Counted from the stretch's first letter, positions 40,187-48,551 are shown. The stretch is DNA of 64,000 bases from Pseudonocardia oceani (GCF_019263585.2 NZ_JADQDF010000001.1:3348001-3412000), one strand, 5' to 3'. Program-made: numbers and translations. The notes: generated from the sequence alone by a model not told the origin.

Positions 40187-41425
40187 ATGTCGCCGACCGG
40201 TTCCGAGTCGCCTTCCGAGTCGCCTTCCGAGTCGCCTTCCGAGTCGTCGCTGATCGAGCGGATCGCGATGCTGGAGGAACGGAAAGCGGCGATCGCGGCC
40301 GAGCAGAGCGAGGTCATTCTCGCCTTCGCTCGCGCACACGCGGAATCGCAGACCGCGACCGGGACCGTCGAACCCGAGGCGCTGGAACGCAGCATCGCCG
40401 CCCAGATCGGGCTGGCCTGCCGGGTCTCCCCCACCGAGGGCCGCCGACGGATGCGGATGGCCCGCGACCTCCACGCCGGACACGACCAGATCCGGGCCCT
40501 GTTCGCCGCCGGGCAGCTGAGCGAGTACCGCACCGCCACCATCGTCGCCGCCACCGCGCACCTGTCCCCGACCGAGCGGGCACAGGTCGACCACGCCCTG
40601 GCCGAGCAGCACGTCGACACCCTCGGGGTCCGCCGGATCCACGACCTCACCCGCACCCTCGCCGCCCAGGTCGCACCGGAGAAGTTCGCAGCGCGCTGCC
40701 GCGCCGCCCGCACGGGCCGCCGCGTGTCAGTGCGGCCGGCCGCCGACGGGATGGCCGACCTCACCGCCCACCTCCCCGTCGCCGAAGCCGTGGCCTGCTA
40801 CGCCGCACTCGCCGCCGCGGTCAACGAGGCCGCGGTCAGCCCGGAACCGCTCACCCGCACCCGCGGGCAGGTCATGGCCGACACGTTCGTCGAACGCCTC
40901 ACCGGGCAGGCCACCGCCCAGGACGTCAACGTCGAGATCCAGGTCCTGGTCCCCGTCGAAGCGCTGGTCGACCCCGGCAGCCCGCTGCCCGCGCAGATCC
41001 CCGGCCACGGACCCGTCCCGGTCGACCTGCTCACCACCGGCACCGGCCGCACCACCTGGCGACGCCTGATCACCCGCCACGGGGTGGTGATCGGCGGCGA
41101 CTCCCGTAGCCGCCTGTTCGCCGGCCGACTCGCCGCGTTCATCCGGGCCAGGGACGGCGGACGGTGCCGCGAGTCCTACTGCGACGCCCCGACTCGCCAC
41201 CTCGACCACATCCACCGCTGGACCGACGGCGGCACCACCGAATTCGACAACGGGCGTGGGTTGTGCGCATTCCACAACCAGGTCCGGGAAACACGTGGAT
41301 GGAACGCGGAAACCGTCGGGGCGGGAATCGTCACGACCACACCCACCGGCACTCGATACACTTCCGAAGCAGTAGTGGCGGATCCTCTGAGAGTGACGAC
41401 GGTGAGTCAAAGAAGCGTCGCTTGA
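40187..41425 (+). CDS. DUF222 / HNH endonuclease-domain protein (13E12 repeat family)
   Basis: 412 residues. The N-terminal 20 are a Ser-Pro-Glu repeat (SESPSESPSESPSES). The DUF222 helical region covers about 25-300 (ALERSIAAQIGLACRVSPTE, VRRIHDLTRTLAAQVAP). The HNH nuclease domain is C-terminal (RDGGRCRESYCDAPTRHLDH, then HRWTDGGTTEFDNGRGLCAF-HN). All motif histidines and zinc-type Cys positions are present. Many actinobacterial genomes carry several copies, in M. tuberculosis within the REP13E12 repeats, and some are LexA-controlled. A perfect SOS box precedes this one. The biological role, possibly damage-induced nuclease or selfish element, is unsettled. Confidence 0.92.
   Translation: MSPTGSESPSESPSESPSESSLIERIAMLEERKAAIAAEQSEVILAFARAHAESQTATGTVEPEALERSIAAQIGLACRVSPTEGRRRMRMARDLHAGHDQIRALFAAGQLSEYRTATIVAATAHLSPTERAQVDHALAEQHVDTLGVRRIHDLTRTLAAQVAPEKFAARCRAARTGRRVSVRPAADGMADLTAHLPVAEAVACYAALAAAVNEAAVSPEPLTRTRGQVMADTFVERLTGQATAQDVNVEIQVLVPVEALVDPGSPLPAQIPGHGPVPVDLLTTGTGRTTWRRLITRHGVVIGGDSRSRLFAGRLAAFIRARDGGRCRESYCDAPTRHLDHIHRWTDGGTTEFDNGRGLCAFHNQVRETRGWNAETVGAGIVTTTPTGTRYTSEAVVADPLRVTTVSQRSVA
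40201..40248 (+). repeat. Four tandem 12-base repeats at the 5' end of the HNH gene
   Basis: TTCCGAGTCGCC is repeated three times exactly and a fourth time with one change, encoding Ser-Glu-Ser-Pro units. In-frame slippage here would vary the length of the N-terminal tail without breaking the gene. Confidence 0.9.
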
Positions 41426-41905
41426 ACGTTCAAAAGGCGCTGAGGTCTGCTGTGAAACGAGACCGGTGTCTGCCGACCTCGCTTGCGTCAAGCTATCGAT
41501 TCTTGCCGCTCGTGCGGCGGTGTCGGCGAGACGCAGTCGCCCTCGCAGGGATCACACCAGGTGGCGGGATCCGGAACGCGGTCGGCTGTTCGATTGCGGT
41601 CGACCCACCCGGAGTTCGAGCGCGACGGACCTGAGCGCGACGGACGCGTTGTCGCGGCGCTGTCCGCCGCGGGGCGCGAGCCGCGTCGTAGGGCCTTCCC
41701 AGACAGCTCGGCATCGGGGCCGGCGATTAGTCTCCGCCGGCTGCAGCATGTCTCTGCGCCGGTCGACGGCGCCTTGGGCCGGACGCCCACACACGCCGAC
41801 ACCGACGGCTACCGGGATCGAGTTCCACGACACGCCTGCAGCGCAGGGTGCTGCTATTCCGGGCCGACACCGATGACCTGCACCCCTCCCCGGCGTCTCC
41901 TCGAC
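41426..41905 (+). other. 480 bases without a recognisable gene
   Basis: Between the HNH gene and the next hydrolase gene the open frames are poor in the window's usual third-position GC bias and match nothing known to me. The first 100 bases are less GC-rich than their surroundings. It may hold the promoter of the hydrolase gene and decayed sequence from the same mobile history as the IS481 remnant. Confidence 0.4.
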
Positions 41906-42760
41906 ATGGAGACCCTCCTTCCCGTCGGCGACGTCGAGCTCTGCGTCGACACCCACGGCTCACCGACCGACCCCGCCCTGCTCCTCATCGGCACCACCGT
42001 CGCTGCCTGGGACGACGAGCTGGTCGATCGGCTCACCGACCGGTACGTCATCCGCTACGACCCGCGCGACGCCGGCCGGTCGACCACCGTCGACCCTGAC
42101 TCGCCCGGCTACACCCTGCGCGATCTCGTCACCGACGCCGTCGGGGTGCTCGACGGGCTCGGCATCGCCCGCGCCCACGTCGCCGGTCTCGGGACGGGCG
42201 GGTTCGTCGCGCAGCTCCTGGCGCTGGACCACCCGGAGCGGGTCGCCTCGCTCGCGCTGGTCGGGACGCGCCCGGTCGCACCGGGCCCGGCCGACGCCGA
42301 CCTGCCCGAGCACGCCCCTGCGGTCATGGCGCACTTCCGCGATGCGCCCCCGATCGACTGGACCGACCGCGCGTCGATCCTGGACGGCGCGGTGGCCGGG
42401 GCGCGGGTGTTGTCCGCGTCACCGGGGTTCGACGAGGACGAGGCACGCGCCCGCGCGGCCGCCGTCCTCGACCGCTCCGGCCCCCACCCGGCCTCGGCGC
42501 GCAACAGCCTGTTGGGCACGGTGTTCGCGGCGCTCGACTGCACGCCGCGCTGGCGCGAGCGGTTGGGCGCGATCGCCGCACCGACGCTGGTGGTGCACGG
42601 TGCGGCCGACCCGTTCTTCCCGGTGGGCAACGCGCACGCGCTCGCCGCGGAGATCCCCGGCGCCGCCCTGCTGGTCCTCGACGGGGTCGGTGCGGAGCTG
42701 CCCCGTCGGGCCCACGCCGAGGTGGCCGCGGCGCTGCTCGCGCACACGACCCCTGCCTAG
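41906..42760 (+). CDS. Alpha/beta hydrolase-fold protein lacking nucleophile and catalytic His
   Basis: 284 residues with a full-length hydrolase fold (ALLLIGTTVAAWDDELVDRL, VIRYDPRDAGRSTT, LRDLVTDAVGVLDGLGIARA). The nucleophile elbow, normally G-x-S-x-G, reads AGLGTGG, with Gly at residue 96 where Ser is expected. The C-terminal motif, normally GHELP, reads GVGAELP, with Ala at residue 263 in place of His. The acid loop (VVHGAADPFFPVGNA) is still there. The rest looks conserved and the codon bias is normal, so it may be a maintained pseudoenzyme rather than a decayed gene. The stop overlaps the convergent acyl-CoA dehydrogenase by four bases. Confidence 0.88.
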   Translation: METLLPVGDVELCVDTHGSPTDPALLLIGTTVAAWDDELVDRLTDRYVIRYDPRDAGRSTTVDPDSPGYTLRDLVTDAVGVLDGLGIARAHVAGLGTGGFVAQLLALDHPERVASLALVGTRPVAPGPADADLPEHAPAVMAHFRDAPPIDWTDRASILDGAVAGARVLSASPGFDEDEARARAAAVLDRSGPHPASARNSLLGTVFAALDCTPRWRERLGAIAAPTLVVHGAADPFFPVGNAHALAAEIPGAALLVLDGVGAELPRRAHAEVAAALLAHTTPA

Positions 42761-43947
42761 GCGAACGCCCCGATCCCCGTGATGTCGCGCCCGACGATCA
42801 GGGTCTGCATGGTCTCGGTGCCCTCGAACGTGTGGATGGCCTCGATGTCGGCCCAGTGCCGCACGACGTGGTGCTCCAGCAGGATGCCGTTGCCGCCCAG
42901 GAGATCGCGGGCCTCGGAGAGGATCTTGCGGGCGGTGCGGGTGTTGTGCATCTTGGCCAGACCGGCGACGGTGGGCGAGAGGCGCCCGGCGTCGGCGAGG
43001 CGCCCGAGCTGCATGCAGTAGAGCTGCATCGAGGTGAGGTCGGCGAGCATGTGGACGAGCCGCTGCTGCACGATCTGGAACGACGCCAGCGGCTTGCCGA
43101 ACTGCTCGCGCGCCATCGCGTACCGCATCGCGGCGTCATAGCCGGCGGTCGCGTGGCCGAGCGCCATCCAGGCGCAGATGCCGCGGGTGTTGGCGAGGAC
43201 CTTCCCGCAGTCCTTGAACGACCGGGCGTTCTCCAGGCGGTTCTCGTCGGGCACGCGGACGTCGGTGAGCTCGATGTCGGCCTGCCACACCGAGCGCAGC
43301 GAGACCTTCCCGGGGATGACGGTGGCCGCGTAGCCCTCGGCCGGGGTCTCGACGACGAAGCCCTTGACGTCGCCGGAGTCGGTGTCGCGCGCCCACACCA
43401 CGACGAGGTCGGCGATGGTGCCGTTGCCGATCCAGCGCTTGGAGCCGGTGAGGATCCAGTGGTCGCCGTCGCGGCGGGCGGTGGTGTCCAGGGCGATGGA
43501 GTCGGAGCCGTGCCGGGGCTCGGTGAGGGCGAACGCGCCGATCTTCTCCAGCGACGACATCGCGGGCAGCCAGCGCTGCTTCTGCTCCTCCGAGCCGCAC
43601 ATCGCGACCGACTGCATCGCGAGGCCGGCGTGCACGCCGAGGAACGTGCCCAGCGAGCCGTCGCCGCGGTGCAGCTCCATGTGGACGAGGCCGCAGGCCA
43701 TCGGGCTCATGCCCGCGGCGCCGTAGCCGTCGATGTCCTCACCGACGATCTTCAGCTCGGGCAGCCGCCGGAACAGGTGCCAGGGCAGCTCGGCCTTCTC
43801 CCAGTAGGGGCCGATGTCGGGCAGCACCTCGTCGTCGACGAACTTGCGCACGGCGATGAACTTCTCCCACTGCTCCGACGTGAACTGCTCGCGGACGGAG
43901 AAGAAGTCGGTGCCCAGTGCCTCGCCGAGGTGCTCGTACTCTGCCAT
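42757..43947 (-). CDS. Acyl-CoA dehydrogenase (glutaryl-CoA dehydrogenase-like)
   Basis: 396 residues. The three ACAD regions are in order: an N-terminal helical domain, the FAD-binding middle (IGAFALTEPRHGSDS, then HWILTGSKRWIGNGTIADL), and a C-terminal bundle with YAMAREQFGKPLASFQIVQQ and DLLGGNGIL. The catalytic base Glu is in FEGTETMQTLIVGRDITG near residue 375, at the position used by glutaryl-CoA and short/medium-chain enzymes. It oxidises an acyl-CoA with electron transfer to ETF. It is divergent from the LLM oxidoreductase 54 bases away. Substrate not deducible. Confidence 0.93.
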   Translation of the reverse strand: MAEYEHLGEALGTDFFSVREQFTSEQWEKFIAVRKFVDDEVLPDIGPYWEKAELPWHLFRRLPELKIVGEDIDGYGAAGMSPMACGLVHMELHRGDGSLGTFLGVHAGLAMQSVAMCGSEEQKQRWLPAMSSLEKIGAFALTEPRHGSDSIALDTTARRDGDHWILTGSKRWIGNGTIADLVVVWARDTDSGDVKGFVVETPAEGYAATVIPGKVSLRSVWQADIELTDVRVPDENRLENARSFKDCGKVLANTRGICAWMALGHATAGYDAAMRYAMAREQFGKPLASFQIVQQRLVHMLADLTSMQLYCMQLGRLADAGRLSPTVAGLAKMHNTRTARKILSEARDLLGGNGILLEHHVVRHWADIEAIHTFEGTETMQTLIVGRDITGIGAFA

Positions 43948-44001
43948 CCGCCGATCGTTCCACGGTGACGCCGCGGCAGCACTCCGTAAGCTGCGCGACC
44001 G

Positions 44002-44904
44002 ATGGACTACTCACTCTGGCCCAGCGCCGCCAACCCCTGGCCCGACGTCCTCGACGCCGCCCGCTACGCCGAGCGCACAGGCTGGCACGGGGTCTGGGTG
44101 GCCGACCACTTCATGCCCGACCGCGCCGACGTCTCGGGTCCGGTGCACGAGTGCCTGGCCCTGCTCGCCGGGCTCGTGGCGGGCACCGAGCGGGTGCGGA
44201 TCGGCTCGATGGTGCTCGGCAACACCTACCGCCACCCGGCGGTCGTCGCCAAGCAGGCCGCCACGCTCGACCACATGAGCGGCGGCCGGTTCGTCCTCGG
44301 CGTCGGCGCGGGCTGGCAGGTCAACGAGCACGAGGCGTACGGCATCGAGCTGCCCCCGGTGCCCGAGCGGCTCGCGCGGTTCGACGAGGCGTGCCGCGTG
44401 CTGACGGCGCTGCTGGGCGAGGAGCGCGCCACCGTCGACGGCCGGTTCTACCGCCTCACCGACGCCCCGCTCGAGCCGAAGCCGCAGCGCCTGCCGATCC
44501 TGATCGGGGCGGCGGGGGAGCGGGTCGCGCTCGGGATCGTCGCCCGCTACGCCGACGAGTGGAACCACTGGGGCCTGCCCGAGCTCGCCGCGCACAAGGG
44601 CCGCGTGTTCGCCGGACACTGCGCGCGCATCGACCGCGACCCGGCGTCGGTGCGCCGTTCCGCGCAGGCCGTGGTCGAGGTCGTCGACCCCGGCGACGCC
44701 GACGCGCGCGAGCGCCGCGACCGGCTCGTCGCGGCCGGGCGTCCGGTCGCCATGGGCACGGCGGAGGAGGTCCTCGACGTCCTCGCGGGCTACCCCGACG
44801 CCGGTGTCGACGAGTTCATCGTCCCCGACTTCGCGCTGGGCACCGGCAGCCGCCGGACCGACGCGCTGGAGCGCCTGCGCACCGAGGTGCTCACGCGGGT
44901 CTGA
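44002..44904 (+). CDS. LLM-class F420-dependent oxidoreductase
   Basis: 300 residues, luciferase-like TIM barrel. Typical segments are YAERTGWHGVWVADHFMPDR, SMVLGNTYRHPAVVAKQAAT, LDHMSGGRFVLGVGAGWQVN and EHEAYGIELP. The SGGR-GVGAGW block binds the deazaflavin or flavin phosphate. F420 rather than FMN is inferred from the actinobacterial setting. It is followed after 50 bases by the Ser/Cys-periodic gene on the same strand. Confidence 0.92.
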   Translation: MDYSLWPSAANPWPDVLDAARYAERTGWHGVWVADHFMPDRADVSGPVHECLALLAGLVAGTERVRIGSMVLGNTYRHPAVVAKQAATLDHMSGGRFVLGVGAGWQVNEHEAYGIELPPVPERLARFDEACRVLTALLGEERATVDGRFYRLTDAPLEPKPQRLPILIGAAGERVALGIVARYADEWNHWGLPELAAHKGRVFAGHCARIDRDPASVRRSAQAVVEVVDPGDADARERRDRLVAAGRPVAMGTAEEVLDVLAGYPDAGVDEFIVPDFALGTGSRRTDALERLRTEVLTRV

Positions 44905-44954
44905 GACCGGGCAGGATCGCCGGGGTCGGCCGCCGGCCGGGAGCGGGAGCGGAC

Positions 44955-45323
44955 ATGGCTGAGCACGTCGTGGGGACCAGGGACAGCGTCGCGGTCGCGG
45001 GGAGCGCCGCCACCGCCGGCAGCGCGGGTGTCGTCGGCAGTGCGGCGACGGCGGGCAGCGTCGGCGTGGTCGGCAGTGCGGCGACGGCGGGCAGCGCCGG
45101 GGTGGTCGGCAGCGCCGCGACGTCGGGCAGCGTCGGGATCCTCGCCAGCGTCCTCACGGTCCTGAGCGCGGGCCTGCTCGCGTGTGTCGCGTGTGTCGCC
45201 TGTGTGGGCTGCCGCCGCTGCGTCGCGTGCGTGGGGTGCGTCGACTGCGTCGGCTGCATCGGGTGCGTGGGCTGCGTCGGCCTGCGCGGCGCGGTCGGGC
45301 GGCGCGGCGTGACCGCGGCCTGA
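44955..45323 (+). CDS. Ser/Cys-periodic solenoid-like protein of unknown function
   Basis: 122 residues from ATG at 44955 with GGAG nine bases upstream. After a short head (MAEHVVGTRDS) a Ser occurs at every sixth residue from 11 to 71 without exception, in alternating GSAATA and GSAGVV units. From residue 77 to 107 a Cys occurs at every third residue, giving eleven cysteines in CVA/CVG/CVD/CVG triplets. A short tail (LRGAVGRRGVTAA) closes it. Strict period 3/6 over 97 residues suggests a beta-solenoid or helix with a ladder of Ser then Cys on one face, able to bind metal or form disulfides. There is no signal peptide. The 3-base gap to the convergent next stop leaves no room for more. I do not recognise a family. 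Confidence 0.75.
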   Translation: MAEHVVGTRDSVAVAGSAATAGSAGVVGSAATAGSVGVVGSAATAGSAGVVGSAATSGSVGILASVLTVLSAGLLACVACVACVGCRRCVACVGCVDCVGCIGCVGCVGLRGAVGRRGVTAA

Positions 45324-45326
45324 GTC

Positions 45327-46109
45327 CTACGCCAGCGCGGCCGTGATCGCGCCGGAGCGCCGCTCCAGCCACGCCCGGGTGCGCTCGGAGCGGGCGCGGG
45401 CCTGCGGCGTCCAGTACTCGGCGAAGCCGGGGACGCCGGTGCGGGCGCCGTCGCCGACGAGCGCGCTCATCCACGCGTGGTGCCCGAGCGCGGCGTCCGC
45501 GAGGCGGGCGCGGCCGTCGTCGTCGAGGCCGTAGGCGTCGACCAGGACGCGGAGCCGGTCGAGCTCGCGCCCGGCGCGGCCGTCGTCGGTGTCGACGGGG
45601 TCGCGCAGCGGCGCCCAGAACCGCGCGGTGCCCGCGACGTCCCAGACCGGGGCGCCCGGCGCGGCCAGGTCGAAGTCGATCAGCGCGACGGCCCGGTCGC
45701 CGTGGAACACGACGTTGTCGAGGTTCGGGTCGTTGTGCGCGATCCCGCCCCCGGAGAACGGCGGGGACGCGGGGGAGGACCAGTCGTGCGGCGCCGGGTC
45801 GAAGTCGGCGACGGCGTCGTGGAAGCGGCGCAGCAGCCGTCCGACGCTGCCGAGAGCTGCGTCGGTCAGCCCCCACGGCGGCGCGGGGGCGGTGACCGCC
45901 TCGCCGGGGATGTAGGTGAGGACCTCGCGGCCCTGGTCGTCGACGCCCAGGACGCGCGGCGCCCCGTCGAACCCGACGTCCTCGAGGTGGCGCAGCAGCG
46001 CGTGCACGGCGGGCGCGGTGGGGCGCAGCGGACGGCGGACGGTGTCGCCGACGCGGTGCACCCGCCCGCGGTTGGCCGTGCCGCCCAGCAGCGGGATCTC
46101 AGCGGACAC
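45327..46109 (-). CDS. Aminoglycoside-phosphotransferase-family kinase
   Basis: 260 residues of the APH/choline kinase fold. The catalytic loop is GIAHNDPNLDNVVFHG (H-N-D-x-N-x-D-N) near residue 143 and the metal-binding Asp is in VALIDFDLAAPGAPVWDVAG. The N-terminal ATP-binding lobe is short (VHRVGDTVRRPLR). It phosphorylates a small hydroxylated molecule, either a drug or a metabolite. It overlaps the SorC regulator gene by 11 bases on the same strand, so it is co-expressed with it and may phosphorylate a sugar or polyol of that pathway. Confidence 0.88.
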   Translation of the reverse strand: MSAEIPLLGGTANRGRVHRVGDTVRRPLRPTAPAVHALLRHLEDVGFDGAPRVLGVDDQGREVLTYIPGEAVTAPAPPWGLTDAALGSVGRLLRRFHDAVADFDPAPHDWSSPASPPFSGGGIAHNDPNLDNVVFHGDRAVALIDFDLAAPGAPVWDVAGTARFWAPLRDPVDTDDGRAGRELDRLRVLVDAYGLDDDGRARLADAALGHHAWMSALVGDGARTGVPGFAEYWTPQARARSERTRAWLERRSGAITAALA

Positions 46110-47067
46110 CGGCCACCCCGTCCCGGGCCGCCGCTGCGATCAGCGCGGTCGCCAGCGTGGAGTGTGTGACCAGGCTGTCGACCAGCCCGCCGCGCACCGC
46201 CGCGAGCGCCGCCCCCACCTTCGCCGGGCCGTAGACGATCCCGATCACCTCGGGCACCGCGGCCATCTGCGCGTGGGTGATGCCGATCATCCGGTCGGTC
46301 AACCGGGCGCGGACCGACGTGCCGCCGGCGTCGATGAGCACGCCGGAGACGTCGGCGCAGACGCCCTTGCGCGCCAGCGCGGCGCGCTCGGCCTCGCCGG
46401 TGGCGTCGAAGAGCGTCGACTGCTCGGGCTCCCACGCCCCCACCCCGGCGACGGCGATCGTCACGGAGTCGATCAGCGAGAACGCCCGCTCGACCTCGGG
46501 CTGGCGGCGCAGCGCCCGCGCCGTGGCGGCGTCGGCGACGGCCATCGGGGCGTAGAAGAAGTAGGCGGGCCCGCCGCCGACGCGCGCGACCTCCCGGACG
46601 AGCTCGATCGAGCTGTCGTCGACGCCGGGCCGGGCGAGCGCCCCGGTGAGCTGCACGACCGGCACCGGTGCGAGCTCGGTGAGCGCGGTGGCCATCGCGC
46701 TCACCGAACGCGCCCAGGACAGCCCGAGCACGTCGTCGTCGGTGACGATCTCGGTGAGCAGGTCGGCCGCCGCGGCGCCGAGGTGCTCGCGCAGGGTGGC
46801 GGGGTGCTCGTCGGGGGTGTCGGTGACGACGCAGTGGCGCAGGCCCAGCGCGGCCATGAGCTGCCCGGACAGCTCGACGTCGACGGTGCCGGGATGGCCG
46901 ATCTCGATGCGCACGAGCCCGCTCGTCCGGGCGTCCTCCAGCAGTCGCGCGACCTTGAACCGGCTCAGCGCGAACTCCTCGGCGATCTCGACCTTGGAGC
47001 GGCCGTCGAGGTAGTAGCGGCGGGCCACCGACGCGGTGAGGACGAGCTGTGCGGGACCTCGGGGCAT
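46099..47067 (-). CDS. SorC/DeoR-type sugar-binding transcriptional regulator
   Basis: 322 residues. The N-terminal helix-turn-helix (ARRYYLDGRSKVEIAEEFAL, then SRFKVARLLEDARTSGLVRI) precedes a SorC-type effector domain (VLGLSWARSVSAMATAL, ... GVCADVSGVLIDAGG, MIGITHAQMAAVPEVIGIVY). Such proteins bind a phosphorylated sugar or polyol. It is divergent from the polyol transport operon, and two palindromic sites lie in the 128-base gap, so it very probably controls that operon and itself. Confidence 0.93.
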   Translation of the reverse strand: MPRGPAQLVLTASVARRYYLDGRSKVEIAEEFALSRFKVARLLEDARTSGLVRIEIGHPGTVDVELSGQLMAALGLRHCVVTDTPDEHPATLREHLGAAAADLLTEIVTDDDVLGLSWARSVSAMATALTELAPVPVVQLTGALARPGVDDSSIELVREVARVGGGPAYFFYAPMAVADAATARALRRQPEVERAFSLIDSVTIAVAGVGAWEPEQSTLFDATGEAERAALARKGVCADVSGVLIDAGGTSVRARLTDRMIGITHAQMAAVPEVIGIVYGPAKVGAALAAVRGGLVDSLVTHSTLATALIAAAARDGVAGVR

Positions 47068-47077
47068 GGCACCTCCT

Positions 47078-47089
47078 GCTCATGTGAGC
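47078..47089. promoter_or_regulatory. SorC-type operator, site 1
   Basis: GCTCA-TG-TGAGC, a perfect 5-base inverted repeat 11 bases upstream of the sorC-type gene start. It is nearly identical to the site at 47167-47178. Confidence 0.6.
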
Positions 47090-47166
47090 GCTTCTGCGCC
47101 CATTCTTGCACGCGGCATTGACGGAACGTGAGCGCTGCCACACTCTGATCCTCTGATCAGGCTCGT

Positions 47167-47178
47167 GCTCATCTGAGC
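47167..47178. promoter_or_regulatory. SorC-type operator, site 2
   Basis: GCTCA-TC-TGAGC, a perfect 5-base inverted repeat ending 17 bases before the binding-protein start. Together with site 1, 89 bases away, it could allow DNA looping by a tetrameric SorC protein. A CTGATCAG palindrome and a further GTGAGCGCT half-like motif lie between them. Confidence 0.6.
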
Positions 47179-47195
47179 GGAGTCGGGAGGGCGCG

Positions 47196-48551
47196 ATGAG
47201 GCGTACACGGGCAGTCGGGATGGTGCTGGCGGTGCTGGCGACCAGTTCCTGTGCGGGCTGGGGAGGGTCGGTCGGCGGGGGTGGGCCGGACAGCATCAAC
47301 GTGCTGATGGTCAACAACCCGCAGATGGTGGACCTGCAGCGCCTCACCGCCGACAACTTCACCCGCGAGACCGGCATCACCGTCAACTTCACGGTGCTGC
47401 CCGAGAACGACGTCCGCGACAAGATCAGCCAGGAGTTCTCCAGTCAGGCCGGCCAGTACGACGTCGCGACGCTGAGCAACTTCGAGATCCCGATCTACGC
47501 GCGCAGCGGCTGGATCGCGCCGATGGACGAGTTCATCGCGGCCGACCCGGGCTTCGACCAGGAGGACATCCTGGCGCCGATGGTCACCTCGCTCTCCGGC
47601 GACGACGGGCAGGTCTACGGCCAGCCCTTCTACGGCGAGTCCTCGTTCCTCATGTACCGCCGCGACGTCCTCGAGCAGGCCGGCCTCGCGATGCCGGCGA
47701 ATCCGACGTGGCAGGAGGTCGCCGACATCGCGGCCCGCGTCGACGGCGTCCAGCCCGGCATGGCCGGCATCTGCCTGCGCGGCCAGCCCGGCTGGGGCCA
47801 GGTGTTCGCGCCGCTGACGACGGTGGTCAACACGTTCGGCGGCACGTGGTTCACCGAGGACTGGCAGGCGCAGGTGGACTCCCCGGAGTTCACCGAGGCC
47901 GTGCAGTTCTACGTCGACCTGGTGCGCGAGCACGGCGAGACCGGTGCCCCGCAGGCGGGGTTCACCGAGTGCCTCAACAACCTCATCCAGGGCAACGTCG
48001 CCATGTGGTACGACGCCACGTCGGCGGCGGGCTCGCTGGAGGCGGCCGACTCCCCGGTGCGCGGCATGATCGGCTACGCCCCCGCCCCGGTCGTCGAGAC
48101 CGACAGCGCCGGCTGGCTCTACGCCTGGTCGTGGGGAATCCAGGCGGCGAGCGAGCGCAAGGACGCGGCTTGGCAGTTCGTCTCCTGGGCCTCGGGCAAG
48201 GAGTACGAGCAGCTGGTCGGCGAGCAGGTCGGCTGGTCGTCGGTGCCGGCGGGCAAGCGCGCGTCGACGTACGAGAACCCGCAGTACCTGGCCGAGGCCG
48301 GGGCGTTCGCCGAGCAGACCCGCGCGGCGATCGAGTCGGCCGACCCGCGGAACCCCGGCGTCCAGGCGCGGCCCGCGATCGGCATCCAGTTCGTCGGCAT
48401 CCCGGAGTTCCCCGACCTGGGGACGCAGGTGTCGCAGCAGATCAGCTCGGCCATCGCCGGGCAGGTGAGCGTGGCCGACGCGCTCGACCGCGGCCAGCAG
48501 CTGGCCGACGACGTGGCGGAGCGGTACCGGTCCCGGGAGAGTGGATCATGA
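47196..48551 (+). CDS. ABC transporter substrate-binding lipoprotein, polyol/sugar type
   Basis: 451 residues. A lipoprotein signal peptide (MVLAVLATSSCAGWG, Cys about residue 19) anchors it outside the membrane. The mature part is a family-1 extracellular solute-binding protein of the sorbitol/mannitol type (SINVLMVNNPQMVDLQRLTA, TGITVNFTVLPENDVRDKIS, YGQPFYGESSFLMYRRDVLE, WASGKEYEQLVGEQVGWSSV). GGGAGGG precedes the ATG. It is the first gene of an operon with two permeases and two dehydrogenases and sits opposite a SorC regulator, pointing to a sugar alcohol as ligand. Confidence 0.92.
   Translation: MRRTRAVGMVLAVLATSSCAGWGGSVGGGGPDSINVLMVNNPQMVDLQRLTADNFTRETGITVNFTVLPENDVRDKISQEFSSQAGQYDVATLSNFEIPIYARSGWIAPMDEFIAADPGFDQEDILAPMVTSLSGDDGQVYGQPFYGESSFLMYRRDVLEQAGLAMPANPTWQEVADIAARVDGVQPGMAGICLRGQPGWGQVFAPLTTVVNTFGGTWFTEDWQAQVDSPEFTEAVQFYVDLVREHGETGAPQAGFTECLNNLIQGNVAMWYDATSAAGSLEAADSPVRGMIGYAPAPVVETDSAGWLYAWSWGIQAASERKDAAWQFVSWASGKEYEQLVGEQVGWSSVPAGKRASTYENPQYLAEAGAFAEQTRAAIESADPRNPGVQARPAIGIQFVGIPEFPDLGTQVSQQISSAIAGQVSVADALDRGQQLADDVAERYRSRESGS

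Noticed and set aside
44955..45323. Treating the cysteine-rich gene as a zinc ribbon or ferredoxin
   Set aside because: Zinc ribbons and ferredoxins have a few spaced CxxC pairs. Here eleven Cys follow a strict three-residue step continuing a six-residue Ser step, which fits neither.
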